Shown piece by piece: positions 8,747-16,613 of a DNA stretch of 64,000 bases. The stretch's first letter is position 1. The number at the start of each line of letters is the position of its first letter. The notes beneath the pieces are model-generated. The model searched no databases. It saw nothing but the letters and a program-made list of their open reading frames with translations, and was not told the origin of the DNA. The stretch covers positions 18,440 to 82,439 of the forward strand of contig JAWKPW010000013.1 of NCBI GenBank assembly GCA_041390465.1, written 5' to 3'. The translations under genes were made by a program, and so were the position numbers. The stretch is from JAABRU01 sp041390465 (lineage in GTDB: Bacteria > Desulfobacterota > Desulfobacteria > Desulfobacterales > Desulfococcaceae).

Positions 8747-8943
8747 TTAGAACCACCTCTCGATATAACATCCATTAGCTTTGCAAAAGGCACAACGTTT
8801 TGATGGTTGTACAACTAATACACTGCCAGAACCACCGTGGAAGCAGACATACTGAATATTCATCAGAAAAAAACCAGTCTTGAAACAAATTGACCTTTTC
8901 CTTTACATGCTCCGCATGTTTCAGGAGAATACTGACCACTCAT
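8747..8943 (-). pseudogene. Decayed small Cys-rich (DnaJ zinc-finger-like) protein
   Basis: A frame from ATG at 8943 reads MSGQYSPETCGACKGKGQF, a CxxCxGxG element, then meets stops. In a shifted frame the DNA continues as HGGSGSVLVV...KRCAFCKANGC and ends at 8747. Together they resemble a short protein with paired CxxCxGxG knuckles like the DnaJ zinc domain, broken by a frameshift in the middle (197 bases, not a multiple of three). It may be a remnant or simply unrecognised sequence. No function is assigned. Confidence 0.4.
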
Positions 8944-9085
8944 ACTTTAAATACCTCTATTGAAAGCCTATCTTAGAGATCTCGGCTCTGTCTGGTGAAT
9001 CGATCGGGTTAGCTGGCAATTCATTCCGGTGTGCAAAAATAACCTTTCACGGATAGCATATTTTATGCGTTTTTATAACCCACGG

Positions 9086-9152
9086 AAATAACTGTCTGAT
9101 TTAACGGGGCGGAGGGACTTTTTCCGCCGTCCGCTTGAACGACTGGTTATGT
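9086..9152 (-). other. attC site downstream of the type III res gene
   Basis: In the minus orientation the site begins with ACATAAC (R''), continues as CAGTCGTTCAAGCGGACG, forms a GGCGGA/TCCGCC hairpin, then CCGTTAAATCAGACA and ends with GTTATTT (R'). Order and spacing closely match the 60-base-type attC of aadA cassettes (TAAC..TTCGTTCAAGC...GTTAGAT). It begins 36 bases after the res stop, in the same direction, as expected for the tail of a gene cassette. Confidence 0.65.
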
Positions 9153-9187
9153 GCTTTGTCCGATATTCTATTCATTTAGCACAACTT

Positions 9188-11719
9188 CTAATGTTGTCTT
9201 GATTCATTTTCGTTTGCATTGTTATAGAACGGAACTCCGGTTATCAAATACTTGTCTGTGTCTATTTTGATAGTCTTTTGCTCCTTACGGATTTCTTTTA
9301 AAAATTCCTCTTTCCATTTATCGTGAGCAACCAAATGATTTCCTTTCGGTTCAATGAACACTTGATACGTCAGTTCTTTGCCTTTTTTCTGTTTACAGAA
9401 TAAAATGAAGTCCGGTTCAAAGGCTCGACCTGATTTGTCTGTGATTTTTACTTCCCGTTCGTTGCGGATTAAATAGATGTTTTTGAATTTCTTCTCCAAA
9501 TGCTCAAAACGTCTGGCAAACATCTTTACAAATTTTTTTTCTTCGCTTGTCCCGTAATTGGCATTGTAAACGTACCACTTCGGTTCACTCACAACATCAA
9601 ACTGACCATATGCCCGCTCACTCTCTTTGTAAACTTTAATCTCCTTGTCTTTAAATACGTTGCGGATGTATTCCTGAAAATAGTCTGAGCCTTTGTATTT
9701 GGTCAGGTTGGATTTAATTTCGCTTTCTATTCTTTGCAGCAAACCTTGAACAGCCATCAGATAATCAAAACCGGTTATTTCTTCCAGTCTTGTTTTTGTT
9801 CCGTTGAATGTAATTTCCAATCCGCCCAAATAGTCATTGCTTGCAATGAAATTTGATAAGGATTCCACATTGGGAAAATACCGCTCCAAGCTGTCAAAGT
9901 AGTAAAATGGATTTTGGGTTAATCCATAGCGAATGGTGTGGTTTGGAATATCTGAAACAGGAATATCTTTTTGCGAAGTATTTCCTGCGTCTCCGTTTTC
10001 TTCTTCCTGCGTAAACATTCCTGACATTTTTCCAATGCCTGAAGAAAGGGTGTAGCTGAAATTTCGTTTTGCAACACCCAAGTCTGCAAATGACTTTACA
10101 TTATCATAGCTCTTTTCCACTTTTTTGTTGTAAACCACTTTACCTGTTTTGTAAAAATCGGTTTTCTTAAAATCGGGTTTTAGCGTAAGCTGTCTGGTTT
10201 CCAGATTGGCTTCGTCTTCGTAAATACCTGTATCCACAAGTGCCTGTTTCAACTCTGAAATGTATCGGCTGTCTTCTTTGGTGTGATAATACAGTTCTTC
10301 AAGAATTTTCAAATTGCTGGCAGTATCATCATCAAATTTTCGGGTGTATTTGTCCTGACCCTCCTCTAATGCAAATGGAAAGTACCTTGCGCCCCTGCCT
10401 ATTAATTGCGCTTCTGAAATCGTGGTCTTTCCTGGCTTTCCAGCTTTTCCGTCCCGCCCTTCATACATACGGACAATATCAAACAAGTTCAGCACATCCC
10501 AACCTTCATTGAGTTTCTGAACAGCAAAAACAGCACGTATCGGGTTGTTTTCATCTTCTAAGGTGTTCAGGCGGATTTGGTTGAGTTCAGCTTCTTTGTC
10601 ATTATTGGCACTGATACAGTATTCTTCTCTGAAGTTGGATTTAATGCGTTTGGCAATTTCGGAAGATGATAATCCTTTGGCATCAAAAAAGGCAAAGGCT
10701 TTCTGCACAACGGAAACAGTGGATGTTTTCTGAATCTGCTCCGCCATTTCAGCCGAAAAATCATCTATCAGTTGATGAAAGCGTTTTTTGTTTTCTTCTG
10801 ATTCTTTGATGGTTCGTTTGGCTTTGAAAAGGATGACCGGTTTTAAATTGATATTATGTTCGGCAGCCAGTTCCTGACGGTACAAATTCAAAATCAATGC
10901 CTGAATGATCCGTTCCCTTTCTTCGTATAAAGAGCGAATCAAATTGATTTCTTTTGAATATTTGTCAATCCTGAATTGAGACAGATCGTATTTGTAAATT
11001 ACCTTGTCTTTGTACTTTTCTGTGATTTGCCGGCTGTCATAATCCAATGTGGCGGTAAACTCCAGAAGCATATTGTCAAAATTCTGCTGCAGCAGTTTCA
11101 TTACCGTGCCTTCCCAACTGCCAAACAGGTCTCCGTTGTTTTTTGTGCCGGAACTTAAATGGTGGGCTTCATCAGCTATCAGAATGATTTTCCGGCTTTC
11201 AAAATCTTCATAGGTGATACTGTTTTCTTTGGTATTGTTCAGATCAATGTGCAATTGCTGAATGGTGGTAAACTTGATGTTGATGTTCTCATTATCAGCT
11301 TCCTCAAAATTTGCCACTTCCTTAATCAGCACTTCTTTGCCGCCCACTGCAATTTTATTGCTGAACAGGTATTTGCCTGCCTGCGGGTTAAGAAAATTAT
11401 CTTTGGTTTTGTTGATGATGTTGTTGCTGTTGACAAAAAACAGAAAGTTACGGTAGCCTTTTTCAAACAAACAGAGCATCAAACCCGCCATTATCAAGGT
11501 CTTTCCGCTTCCGGTTGCCATATTGTAAAGCAGATGAACGGGTTTCTTCGGCTTTTCCTCAAAGTCTTCCGTGATTACATAAATATGGCGTTTGAAGGCT
11601 TCTGTCTGATAGGGGCGAATGTCAAACTTGAGATTGTCGGTAATGTAATTGGGTATGTCAACCTGAGCCAATGCCTTACGGGCGAAGGGATTATCGAATA
11701 TATTGTGCAAATACGCCAT
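9188..11719 (-). CDS. res: Type III restriction enzyme, Res subunit
   Basis: An 843-residue DEAD/DEAH helicase-nuclease. Walker A NMATGSGKT at residues 66-74, DEAH box ILIADEAHH at about 183-186, motif VI-like LIGRGARYFPF, and near the C terminus a PD-(D/E)xK nuclease pattern (FEPDFILF followed by VFIEPKG). With Mod it would cut DNA carrying unmethylated sites after ATP-driven translocation or sliding. Start ATG at 11719, with GTAGGAC upstream. It is the last gene of mod-vapB-vapC-res and is followed by an attC site. AT-rich and Lys/Asn-rich relative to the neighbouring chromosome, consistent with horizontal gain. All helicase and nuclease motifs look intact. Confidence 0.92.
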   Translation of the reverse strand: MAYLHNIFDNPFARKALAQVDIPNYITDNLKFDIRPYQTEAFKRHIYVITEDFEEKPKKPVHLLYNMATGSGKTLIMAGLMLCLFEKGYRNFLFFVNSNNIINKTKDNFLNPQAGKYLFSNKIAVGGKEVLIKEVANFEEADNENINIKFTTIQQLHIDLNNTKENSITYEDFESRKIILIADEAHHLSSGTKNNGDLFGSWEGTVMKLLQQNFDNMLLEFTATLDYDSRQITEKYKDKVIYKYDLSQFRIDKYSKEINLIRSLYEERERIIQALILNLYRQELAAEHNINLKPVILFKAKRTIKESEENKKRFHQLIDDFSAEMAEQIQKTSTVSVVQKAFAFFDAKGLSSSEIAKRIKSNFREEYCISANNDKEAELNQIRLNTLEDENNPIRAVFAVQKLNEGWDVLNLFDIVRMYEGRDGKAGKPGKTTISEAQLIGRGARYFPFALEEGQDKYTRKFDDDTASNLKILEELYYHTKEDSRYISELKQALVDTGIYEDEANLETRQLTLKPDFKKTDFYKTGKVVYNKKVEKSYDNVKSFADLGVAKRNFSYTLSSGIGKMSGMFTQEEENGDAGNTSQKDIPVSDIPNHTIRYGLTQNPFYYFDSLERYFPNVESLSNFIASNDYLGGLEITFNGTKTRLEEITGFDYLMAVQGLLQRIESEIKSNLTKYKGSDYFQEYIRNVFKDKEIKVYKESERAYGQFDVVSEPKWYVYNANYGTSEEKKFVKMFARRFEHLEKKFKNIYLIRNEREVKITDKSGRAFEPDFILFCKQKKGKELTYQVFIEPKGNHLVAHDKWKEEFLKEIRKEQKTIKIDTDKYLITGVPFYNNANENESRQH

Positions 11720-11785
11720 AATGTCCTACTTTTTGAGTTGATAAAAATTTTGAGTTACTTGCTTTTCTTCAGCCGTGGTGAAGCT

Positions 11786-12184
11786 CTATGTCCAGTTTGC
11801 TACTTCCAATTTTGGAACTCTTTTGAATTCACCCACATTATTTGTAACGAGAGGAAGCTTCAAACTGAGTGCATAGGCAGCTATGAGCATATCCATCCCA
11901 CCAATCGGCGTTCCATTTTTCTCCAGATGAGACCGAATCTTACCTTATTCTTTGGCAGCGTTTGCGTCGAAAGGTATGATTTCCAATGGAGCCATGAAAA
12001 GCTCAAGAGCAAATCGACTTTTTTCATAGTGTTGGCTTTTTTGAACTCCGTGTTCCAACTCGGCTAATACAAGTGAAGAAATGACCAGATCACCTTTTTT
12101 GTACTTCAAGAATTCTTTCAATACCTTATCCGGTTTCTTTTTGATGACATAAATGCAAATGTTGGTGTCAAGCATGTATTTCAT
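11786..12184 (-). pseudogene. VapC-like PIN-domain toxin with a nonsense codon
   Basis: The frame from ATG 12184 reads MKYMLDTNICIYVIKKKP, with the first PIN Asp in LDTN, and the second acidic residue in SSLVLAELEHG. It meets TAA at 11945-11947 after 79 residues. In the same frame the DNA continues KIRSHLEKNGTPIGGMDMLIA and LVTNNVGEFKRVPKL, the canonical C-terminal PIN half with its Asp residues, ending at TAG 11786-11788. Full length would be 132 residues, normal for VapC. The stop probably replaces a Tyr codon. The truncated product lacks half of the metal site, so the toxin is predicted dead. Overlaps the antitoxin by 4 bases. Confidence 0.85.
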
Positions 12185-12414
12185 ACAAACATGACCTCCC
12201 GGCTTTCTGGAATAAAGTCATCTCGTGTTTCCATGAAATCATCCGGGAACATATCCAAACTTTTCAGGAACATCAGCCAGTAATCAGGGAGCGATTTTGG
12301 CACATTTTTTGGAATAACCATTACCACAAGCTGCATGTCTGTTTTGAGATCGAATGGCGTATCAAGAAGAATTCGCTCTCCATCATAATGGGCTGGAATT
12401 GAAATTGTATTCAT
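12181..12414 (-). CDS. Putative VapB-like antitoxin
   Basis: A 77-residue protein, MNTISIPAHYDGERILLDTPFDL at the start, then a charged C-terminal tail (LDMFPDDFMETRDDFIPESRE) of the kind that wraps a PIN toxin. The N terminus has the short beta pattern of small antitoxins but was not matched to a named family. The start at 12414 has AAAGGAG directly upstream. It overlaps the vapC start by 4 bases (ATGA) and begins 12 bases after the mod stop, so it sits in the restriction operon. Confidence 0.65.
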   Translation of the reverse strand: MNTISIPAHYDGERILLDTPFDLKTDMQLVVMVIPKNVPKSLPDYWLMFLKSLDMFPDDFMETRDDFIPESREVMFV

Positions 12415-12425
12415 GCTAACTCCTT

Positions 12426-14282
12426 TCACCGGTAAAAATCCCGGGTTACTTGCTTTTCTTCATCCGTGCAGGCAAAATCTTTATCGTTGAGTGAAGAAAG
12501 GTTTACATAGAGTTGGTTTTTGTCCAGTATTTCGCAAAGATGCTGTTTTTGTTCTTTCAGCGAAAGGGCTTTGAAATCTTCTATGTGTTCTTCCTGCTTT
12601 TTTATATCTACATTGTAGTTCAGGAAACTTTTGGCTTTCATCTGTTCCCAAATCTGCAAAAGCGTTTCGGTGTCTTTGGCTTCTTCAATCTGCTCAATAA
12701 AAGTTTGGTTGTATTTTTTAAGTTCGAGATAAACAAATGAGCTTGATTTGTTTTGTTCAATGACTTTTTGAACACGCTTTGCGGTGACGGTTTCAATGTA
12801 GTTCATTTGTTCGCAAGTAATAAACTGCCTATTCTCACCATCTTCTTTATTCAGTTCTAAAACTGCGTGTGCAGTTGTGCCACTTCCTGCAAAGAAATCA
12901 AGAATTATATCTGTATCACTCGTTGTTTGAGCTAAAAAATCTTTAATGAAATTGACCGGCTTTGGAAATTTTAATGTTTCTTTTCCCATCAAAGCTCTTA
13001 ACTCTCTTGTTCCGTATGCTGTATGGTCGGTATCAAGTATAGTTGAAAAACTTGTTAATAAGCTACCTAATTCATTTATGTATTTTCTATAACGCGGCTT
13101 TGATTCGGGGTTTTTGGGCCAAATAATTCTATTCTGTTTTATCATTTCAGCTAACCTATCCTTACTATATCTCCATCCATTATCGGGATTTGGCTCGTAT
13201 GAAACTCCTGTTTCTGGATTGGTGATTGTATAATGAAGATTTGGTCGTCTTTCTTTTGTTGCAACTCCATCTAAAGGCGAACTCATCCAATCGCCTAAAG
13301 GGTCATTATCTGGATTCTTGTATTTACTCGCGTCAATTGAAACTCCTTTAAATGAATTGTTTGGCTTTTTGCCGTAACAAATTACATACTCGTGGTCATT
13401 AGATACTTTTGTCAACGCTCTACTATCAACACTAATTCTTGCCTTCCAAATGAAATTTGCAATGAAACATTCTTTTGTGAATACTTCGTCACAAAGCACT
13501 TTCAAATAAGCCTGTTCGTCATCATTACAACTGATTAAAATAAATCCTTCTTCTTTTAATAATGACTTAGCTGTTGAAAGGCGGTTTTTCATAAATGTTA
13601 ACCAAGCACTATGGTTAAATTTATCATTATATCCGAACCCATCATTACCTGTATTATAAGGTGGGTCTATGTAAATCAGTTTTACCTTTCCTGCAAATTC
13701 TTCTTTCAGCGTATGCAATGCCAAAAGATTATTGCCTTTTATTATCAGGTTGTCGGTAATTGTGCCGTTTTCGTTACGGTTAAATTGGTTAATTGGCTTT
13801 TCTCCGTCTTTGTCAATGCGCTTGGCGTTGGTTAAAACTTTCGGTTCTAAAAGTTGGGTAATTTCGTCCTGCGCCAAAATTTCATTAAAGAAAATTTCTT
13901 CCCGCCTGTCTTCTTCCCGGCTTTGTCCGCCTTCCAGAATGCAGTCTTTAAAAGGCCAAACCAAAGCAACTTCATTTCGCTGTTTCAGGTATTTGCCGTC
14001 AATGGTCAGACCGACTTTGTTTTTGTATCGGGTGTAGCTGTCGTTCAGGTAATTTTTCTGCTCCATAAACTGCACAAACAAGTTTTGGTTAAAAACCAAT
14101 GTGCCTTTCACGTTCACAAAAAATTTCTCTTTCAGCTCTTGATTGTCCAATAGCAATTCAATCAATTCGGCATCACAGTTTTGCGCTTTATGTATCACGA
14201 CCCACTTTTTTAATTCGCCATCGTCCGTAACAAAATTGGGTTCGTTTTTGAGTTGATTTTCTAATGTTTCGTAAAATTTCAT
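12426..14282 (-). CDS. mod: Type III DNA methyltransferase, Mod subunit
   Basis: A 618-residue adenine-N6 methyltransferase of the beta class: catalytic DPPYNTG at residues 206-212 comes before the SAM-binding FAGSGTT at about 464-470. Between them lies a variable region that would recognise the target sequence. Mod alone methylates; with Res it forms the restriction complex. RBS AGAAGGAAG just before ATG 14282. First gene of the operon mod - vapB - vapC - res. The coding is AT-rich compared with flanking genes. No simple tandem repeat typical of phase-variable mod genes was noticed. Confidence 0.94.
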   Translation of the reverse strand: MKFYETLENQLKNEPNFVTDDGELKKWVVIHKAQNCDAELIELLLDNQELKEKFFVNVKGTLVFNQNLFVQFMEQKNYLNDSYTRYKNKVGLTIDGKYLKQRNEVALVWPFKDCILEGGQSREEDRREEIFFNEILAQDEITQLLEPKVLTNAKRIDKDGEKPINQFNRNENGTITDNLIIKGNNLLALHTLKEEFAGKVKLIYIDPPYNTGNDGFGYNDKFNHSAWLTFMKNRLSTAKSLLKEEGFILISCNDDEQAYLKVLCDEVFTKECFIANFIWKARISVDSRALTKVSNDHEYVICYGKKPNNSFKGVSIDASKYKNPDNDPLGDWMSSPLDGVATKERRPNLHYTITNPETGVSYEPNPDNGWRYSKDRLAEMIKQNRIIWPKNPESKPRYRKYINELGSLLTSFSTILDTDHTAYGTRELRALMGKETLKFPKPVNFIKDFLAQTTSDTDIILDFFAGSGTTAHAVLELNKEDGENRQFITCEQMNYIETVTAKRVQKVIEQNKSSSFVYLELKKYNQTFIEQIEEAKDTETLLQIWEQMKAKSFLNYNVDIKKQEEHIEDFKALSLKEQKQHLCEILDKNQLYVNLSSLNDKDFACTDEEKQVTRDFYR

Positions 14283-14433
14283 ATCTTCCTTCTATTGTTT
14301 CGAGACTGATTTAGGGATATATAACCAGTTGTTATGCGTTTTTTTGTCTTAAAGCATGAAAAAATGCGTGTTATGCGGACAGCAGATTTCATGCCAAACT
14401 TCAGACAACCTGTCCTTTTTCATCAGGGATATA

Positions 14434-14578
14434 ATACCAAATCGCTGTTGAAGTTATGCAGTATTTTCTGCAGGTTCCCCGGAAAAACCGGATTTTTCGG
14501 AAAAATCCGGTTTTTTGGATGCCGAAAAACTTTCGGCTGTGCAGAAAGCATTGCATAAAATCAATGGAGAATTGGTAT
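14434..14578. repeat. MITE-like element, ATACCGATTC family, with nested palindrome
   Basis: Ends ATACCAAATCGCTGTTGA and TCAATGGAGAATTGGTAT are imperfect inverted repeats. A CCGGATTTTT palindrome (14483-14516) lies inside. Other copies: 16282-16340, 16342-16555, 23611-23669, 23742-23801, 32479-32610, 38623-38683, 61364-61484; half-copies near 29196-29214 and 57600. Confidence 0.7.
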
Positions 14579-14926
14579 AACCTGATGCGCAGACAAAATT
14601 TCCAGTAAAAAATCAGGTTTTATATACACCAACTTCCTTTGAGATTACAAGAAAAAAACGGCATGGCAGAAGAAAACGGAATTTTCGGCACAGGGCAGCT
14701 TTTCCTGTCGGACAATGCCGGTATTCGGCATTTTTCCGGGAGTGCCAAACAGCAGGCAGTCAGAACATTTGAGAAAAAACAGAGCCGGTTCCGGCAGGGC
14801 GGCACAGGCAATGCCGTTACTGCGATTCATCTTTACAAACACATAAAATGCAATTATAATTTCCGGGAAAAATATCAACTGAAATATTCAATGAAAGAAT
14901 TTTCTGTGAAGAGTCAGATTCCGGCA

Positions 14927-14961
14927 GGATTTGACAACTTTTGGAAAGTTGTCAGATCTTG
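14927..14961. repeat. TTTGACAACTTT palindrome
   Basis: Hairpin GATTTGACAACTTT / GAAAGTTGTCAGATC. A second copy with nearly identical arms lies at 35745-35776. In both the interior is a few A/T/G bases. Together with the intergenic location this suggests a dispersed palindrome rather than a gene-specific terminator. Confidence 0.65.
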
Positions 14962-15013
14962 ATTCGCATTTATAATTTTTTTTAAACGCTTACACTGCAT
15001 TGCGGATGCTCAA

Positions 15014-16021
15014 TTGAAATATTTGTTCATATTCATCGGAATTTTCATGCTTGTGCTGGCCGGAGCAGGATTTTATGTTTTTACCGACCTGACAGAGTAT
15101 GCCCAATCTCCGCAGAAACAGGGACAGCCGGAAAAGATTGTGGAAATCCTGCCGGGTCAGGGGTTTGCCGCTGTTCTGCAAACCCTGAAAGATGAAGGCA
15201 TTGTCGATGATCCTCTGCGTTTCCGTGTAATTGCCCGCCTCAATGGATATGACCGGCAGATCAAAGCCGGGGAATATCTGCTTTCCCTTTCCATGCCGCC
15301 TTTGGATCTTCTGGAAACCATTGCCAAGGGAAAGACCTATCTGCGCCGTTTCACCATTCCCGAAGGTTATACGCTGCGCCAGATTGCCTCGGCGGTGCGT
15401 GATGCGGGACTGGGAAAAGAATCTGAATTTATCCGCCTTGCTTCTGATGCGGAATTTATAAAAAAAACAGGTATCCGTGCTGACAGTCTGGAAGGTTATC
15501 TTTTCCCGGACACCTATTTTTTCCCCAAAAGCACCGGCATTCCCAATATTCTTTTTACCCTGATCAGACGGTTCAGGACGGTGTTCACAGAAGAATGGGA
15601 AAAACGCGCGCAGGAGATTGGTTTTTCCGTGCATGAAATCGTAACACTGGCCTCGATTATTGAAAAAGAAACCGGCATTGCTGCGGAACGTCCTCTGATT
15701 TCCTCAGTTTTTCACAACCGCCTGAAAAAGAAAATGCGGCTCCAGACTGATCCCACTGTGATTTACGGCATTGCAGATTTTGACGGCAATCTCACCCGGA
15801 AGCATCTGGACACCCTTACGCCCTACAATACTTATCAAATCAGGGGACTGCCGCCCGGCCCAATCGCCAGTCCGGGAGAAAAATCCCTGCACGCGGCCCT
15901 GTGGCCTGCCCAAACCGCTTACCTGTATTTTGTGTCAAAGGGAGACAAAACCCATGAATTCTCTGCGACTCTGGAAGCGCACAACCGGGCTGTGCGCAAA
16001 TACCAGTTGTCCAACCAATAA
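15014..16021 (+). CDS. mltG: Endolytic murein transglycosylase MltG
   Basis: A 335-residue inner-membrane enzyme that cuts nascent peptidoglycan strands and so terminates glycan elongation. One N-terminal membrane segment (about residues 4-24), a LysM-like region (GQGFAAVLQTLKDEGIV), then the YceG catalytic domain: ASIIEKETGIAAERPL with the catalytic Glu, RLQTDPTVIYG, and TPYNTYQIRGLPPGPIASPG. Length is normal. The start is a TTG at 15014 with only a weak GGA upstream; no in-frame ATG lies upstream, and the first internal ATG would cut into the membrane anchor. It is the only plus-strand gene between 1 and 25.7 kb. Confidence 0.93.
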   Translation: MKYLFIFIGIFMLVLAGAGFYVFTDLTEYAQSPQKQGQPEKIVEILPGQGFAAVLQTLKDEGIVDDPLRFRVIARLNGYDRQIKAGEYLLSLSMPPLDLLETIAKGKTYLRRFTIPEGYTLRQIASAVRDAGLGKESEFIRLASDAEFIKKTGIRADSLEGYLFPDTYFFPKSTGIPNILFTLIRRFRTVFTEEWEKRAQEIGFSVHEIVTLASIIEKETGIAAERPLISSVFHNRLKKKMRLQTDPTVIYGIADFDGNLTRKHLDTLTPYNTYQIRGLPPGPIASPGEKSLHAALWPAQTAYLYFVSKGDKTHEFSATLEAHNRAVRKYQLSNQ

Positions 16022-16281
16022 GGGAGGAAAGCGAAAAAATTGGACCGTGAAGCAAACAAATGCAAGATTTATAACAACCTGCTTCTCCCCTTATGCGGGA
16101 GAGGCTTTGAGAAGGGACAGCAAACTTTCCCACAAGGAACAAAAAAAACTGCTCTGTCCTCTGCGGGAAACAATCCGGAAGGCTGTGCGTCAAAAAAATA
16201 CTTCTCCCTGTTACAGCAAATCGCTGTTGAAAACATGCTTCTGAAAAACCAATATGTTGCAATCAATGGAGAATCGTCATA

Positions 16282-16340
16282 ATACCGGTTCCCCATTGAA
16301 AATATGCTGATATTGAATCAAATTAATGGAAATTTGGTAT
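16282..16340. repeat. Short MITE-like element, ATACCGATTC family
   Basis: A 59-base unit from ATACCGGTTCCCCATTGA to TTAATGGAAATTTGGTAT; the ends are inverted repeats. Immediately followed by another copy starting at 16342. Confidence 0.7.
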
Positions 16341-16341
16341 T

Positions 16342-16555
16342 ATACCAATTCCCTTAAGAAAAAATAATAAGATTTTTGATATTATATTTTTAAAAATAAA
16401 TTATTTTAAAATTATATAAACATTTTATAAAAAAAAAATTGAATTTAAAAGATACTTGCAAGCAGGAAAAAAGAGGTTTCGTCAAAAAAACCGGATTTTT
16501 CGAAAATCCGGTTTTTCTGAAAAACTTATGTTTCAGATCAATGGCGAATTGGTAT
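16342..16555. repeat. Long MITE-like element with nested palindrome
   Basis: Starts ATACCAATTCCC and ends TCAATGGCGAATTGGTAT. It encloses a very AT-rich segment and the CCGGATTTTT palindrome at 16484-16516, as in the copy at 14434-14578. Confidence 0.6.
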
Positions 16556-16613
16556 TACAGCCTTTTTCAGTAACAGGGAAGGAAATTGCGCGGATGTCTG
16601 GGGAAGACCTCTT

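Larger units (their letters stand above)
14283..15013. other. Repeat-filled gap between mod and mltG
   Basis: No gene supported. It contains a small TATAACCAGTTGTTATGC palindrome at 14320-14337, which carries a GTTATGC box like an attC half-site, the composite MITE at 14434-14578 and the TTTGACAACTTT palindrome at 14927-14961. A 107-codon frame (14639-14962) runs into that palindrome and is not believed. Confidence 0.5.
16022..16613. other. Repeat cluster downstream of mltG
   Basis: No gene supported. Several copies of the ATACCGATTC-type inverted ends follow one another (16205-16555), with an extremely AT-rich core (16360-16450) and a CCGGATTTTT palindrome at 16484-16516. Short frames here consist of repeat sequence. 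Confidence 0.6.

Noticed and set aside
12426..14282. Phase-variable repeat in mod
   Set aside because: No simple tandem repeat of the type that switches type III mod genes was found by eye.
14639..14962. 107-codon plus-strand frame before mltG
   Set aside because: Its end consists of the TTTGACAACTTT palindrome, and it has no good start signal.
16040..16282. 80-codon plus-strand frame after mltG
   Set aside because: Overlaps MITE repeat sequence; no RBS or homology pattern.
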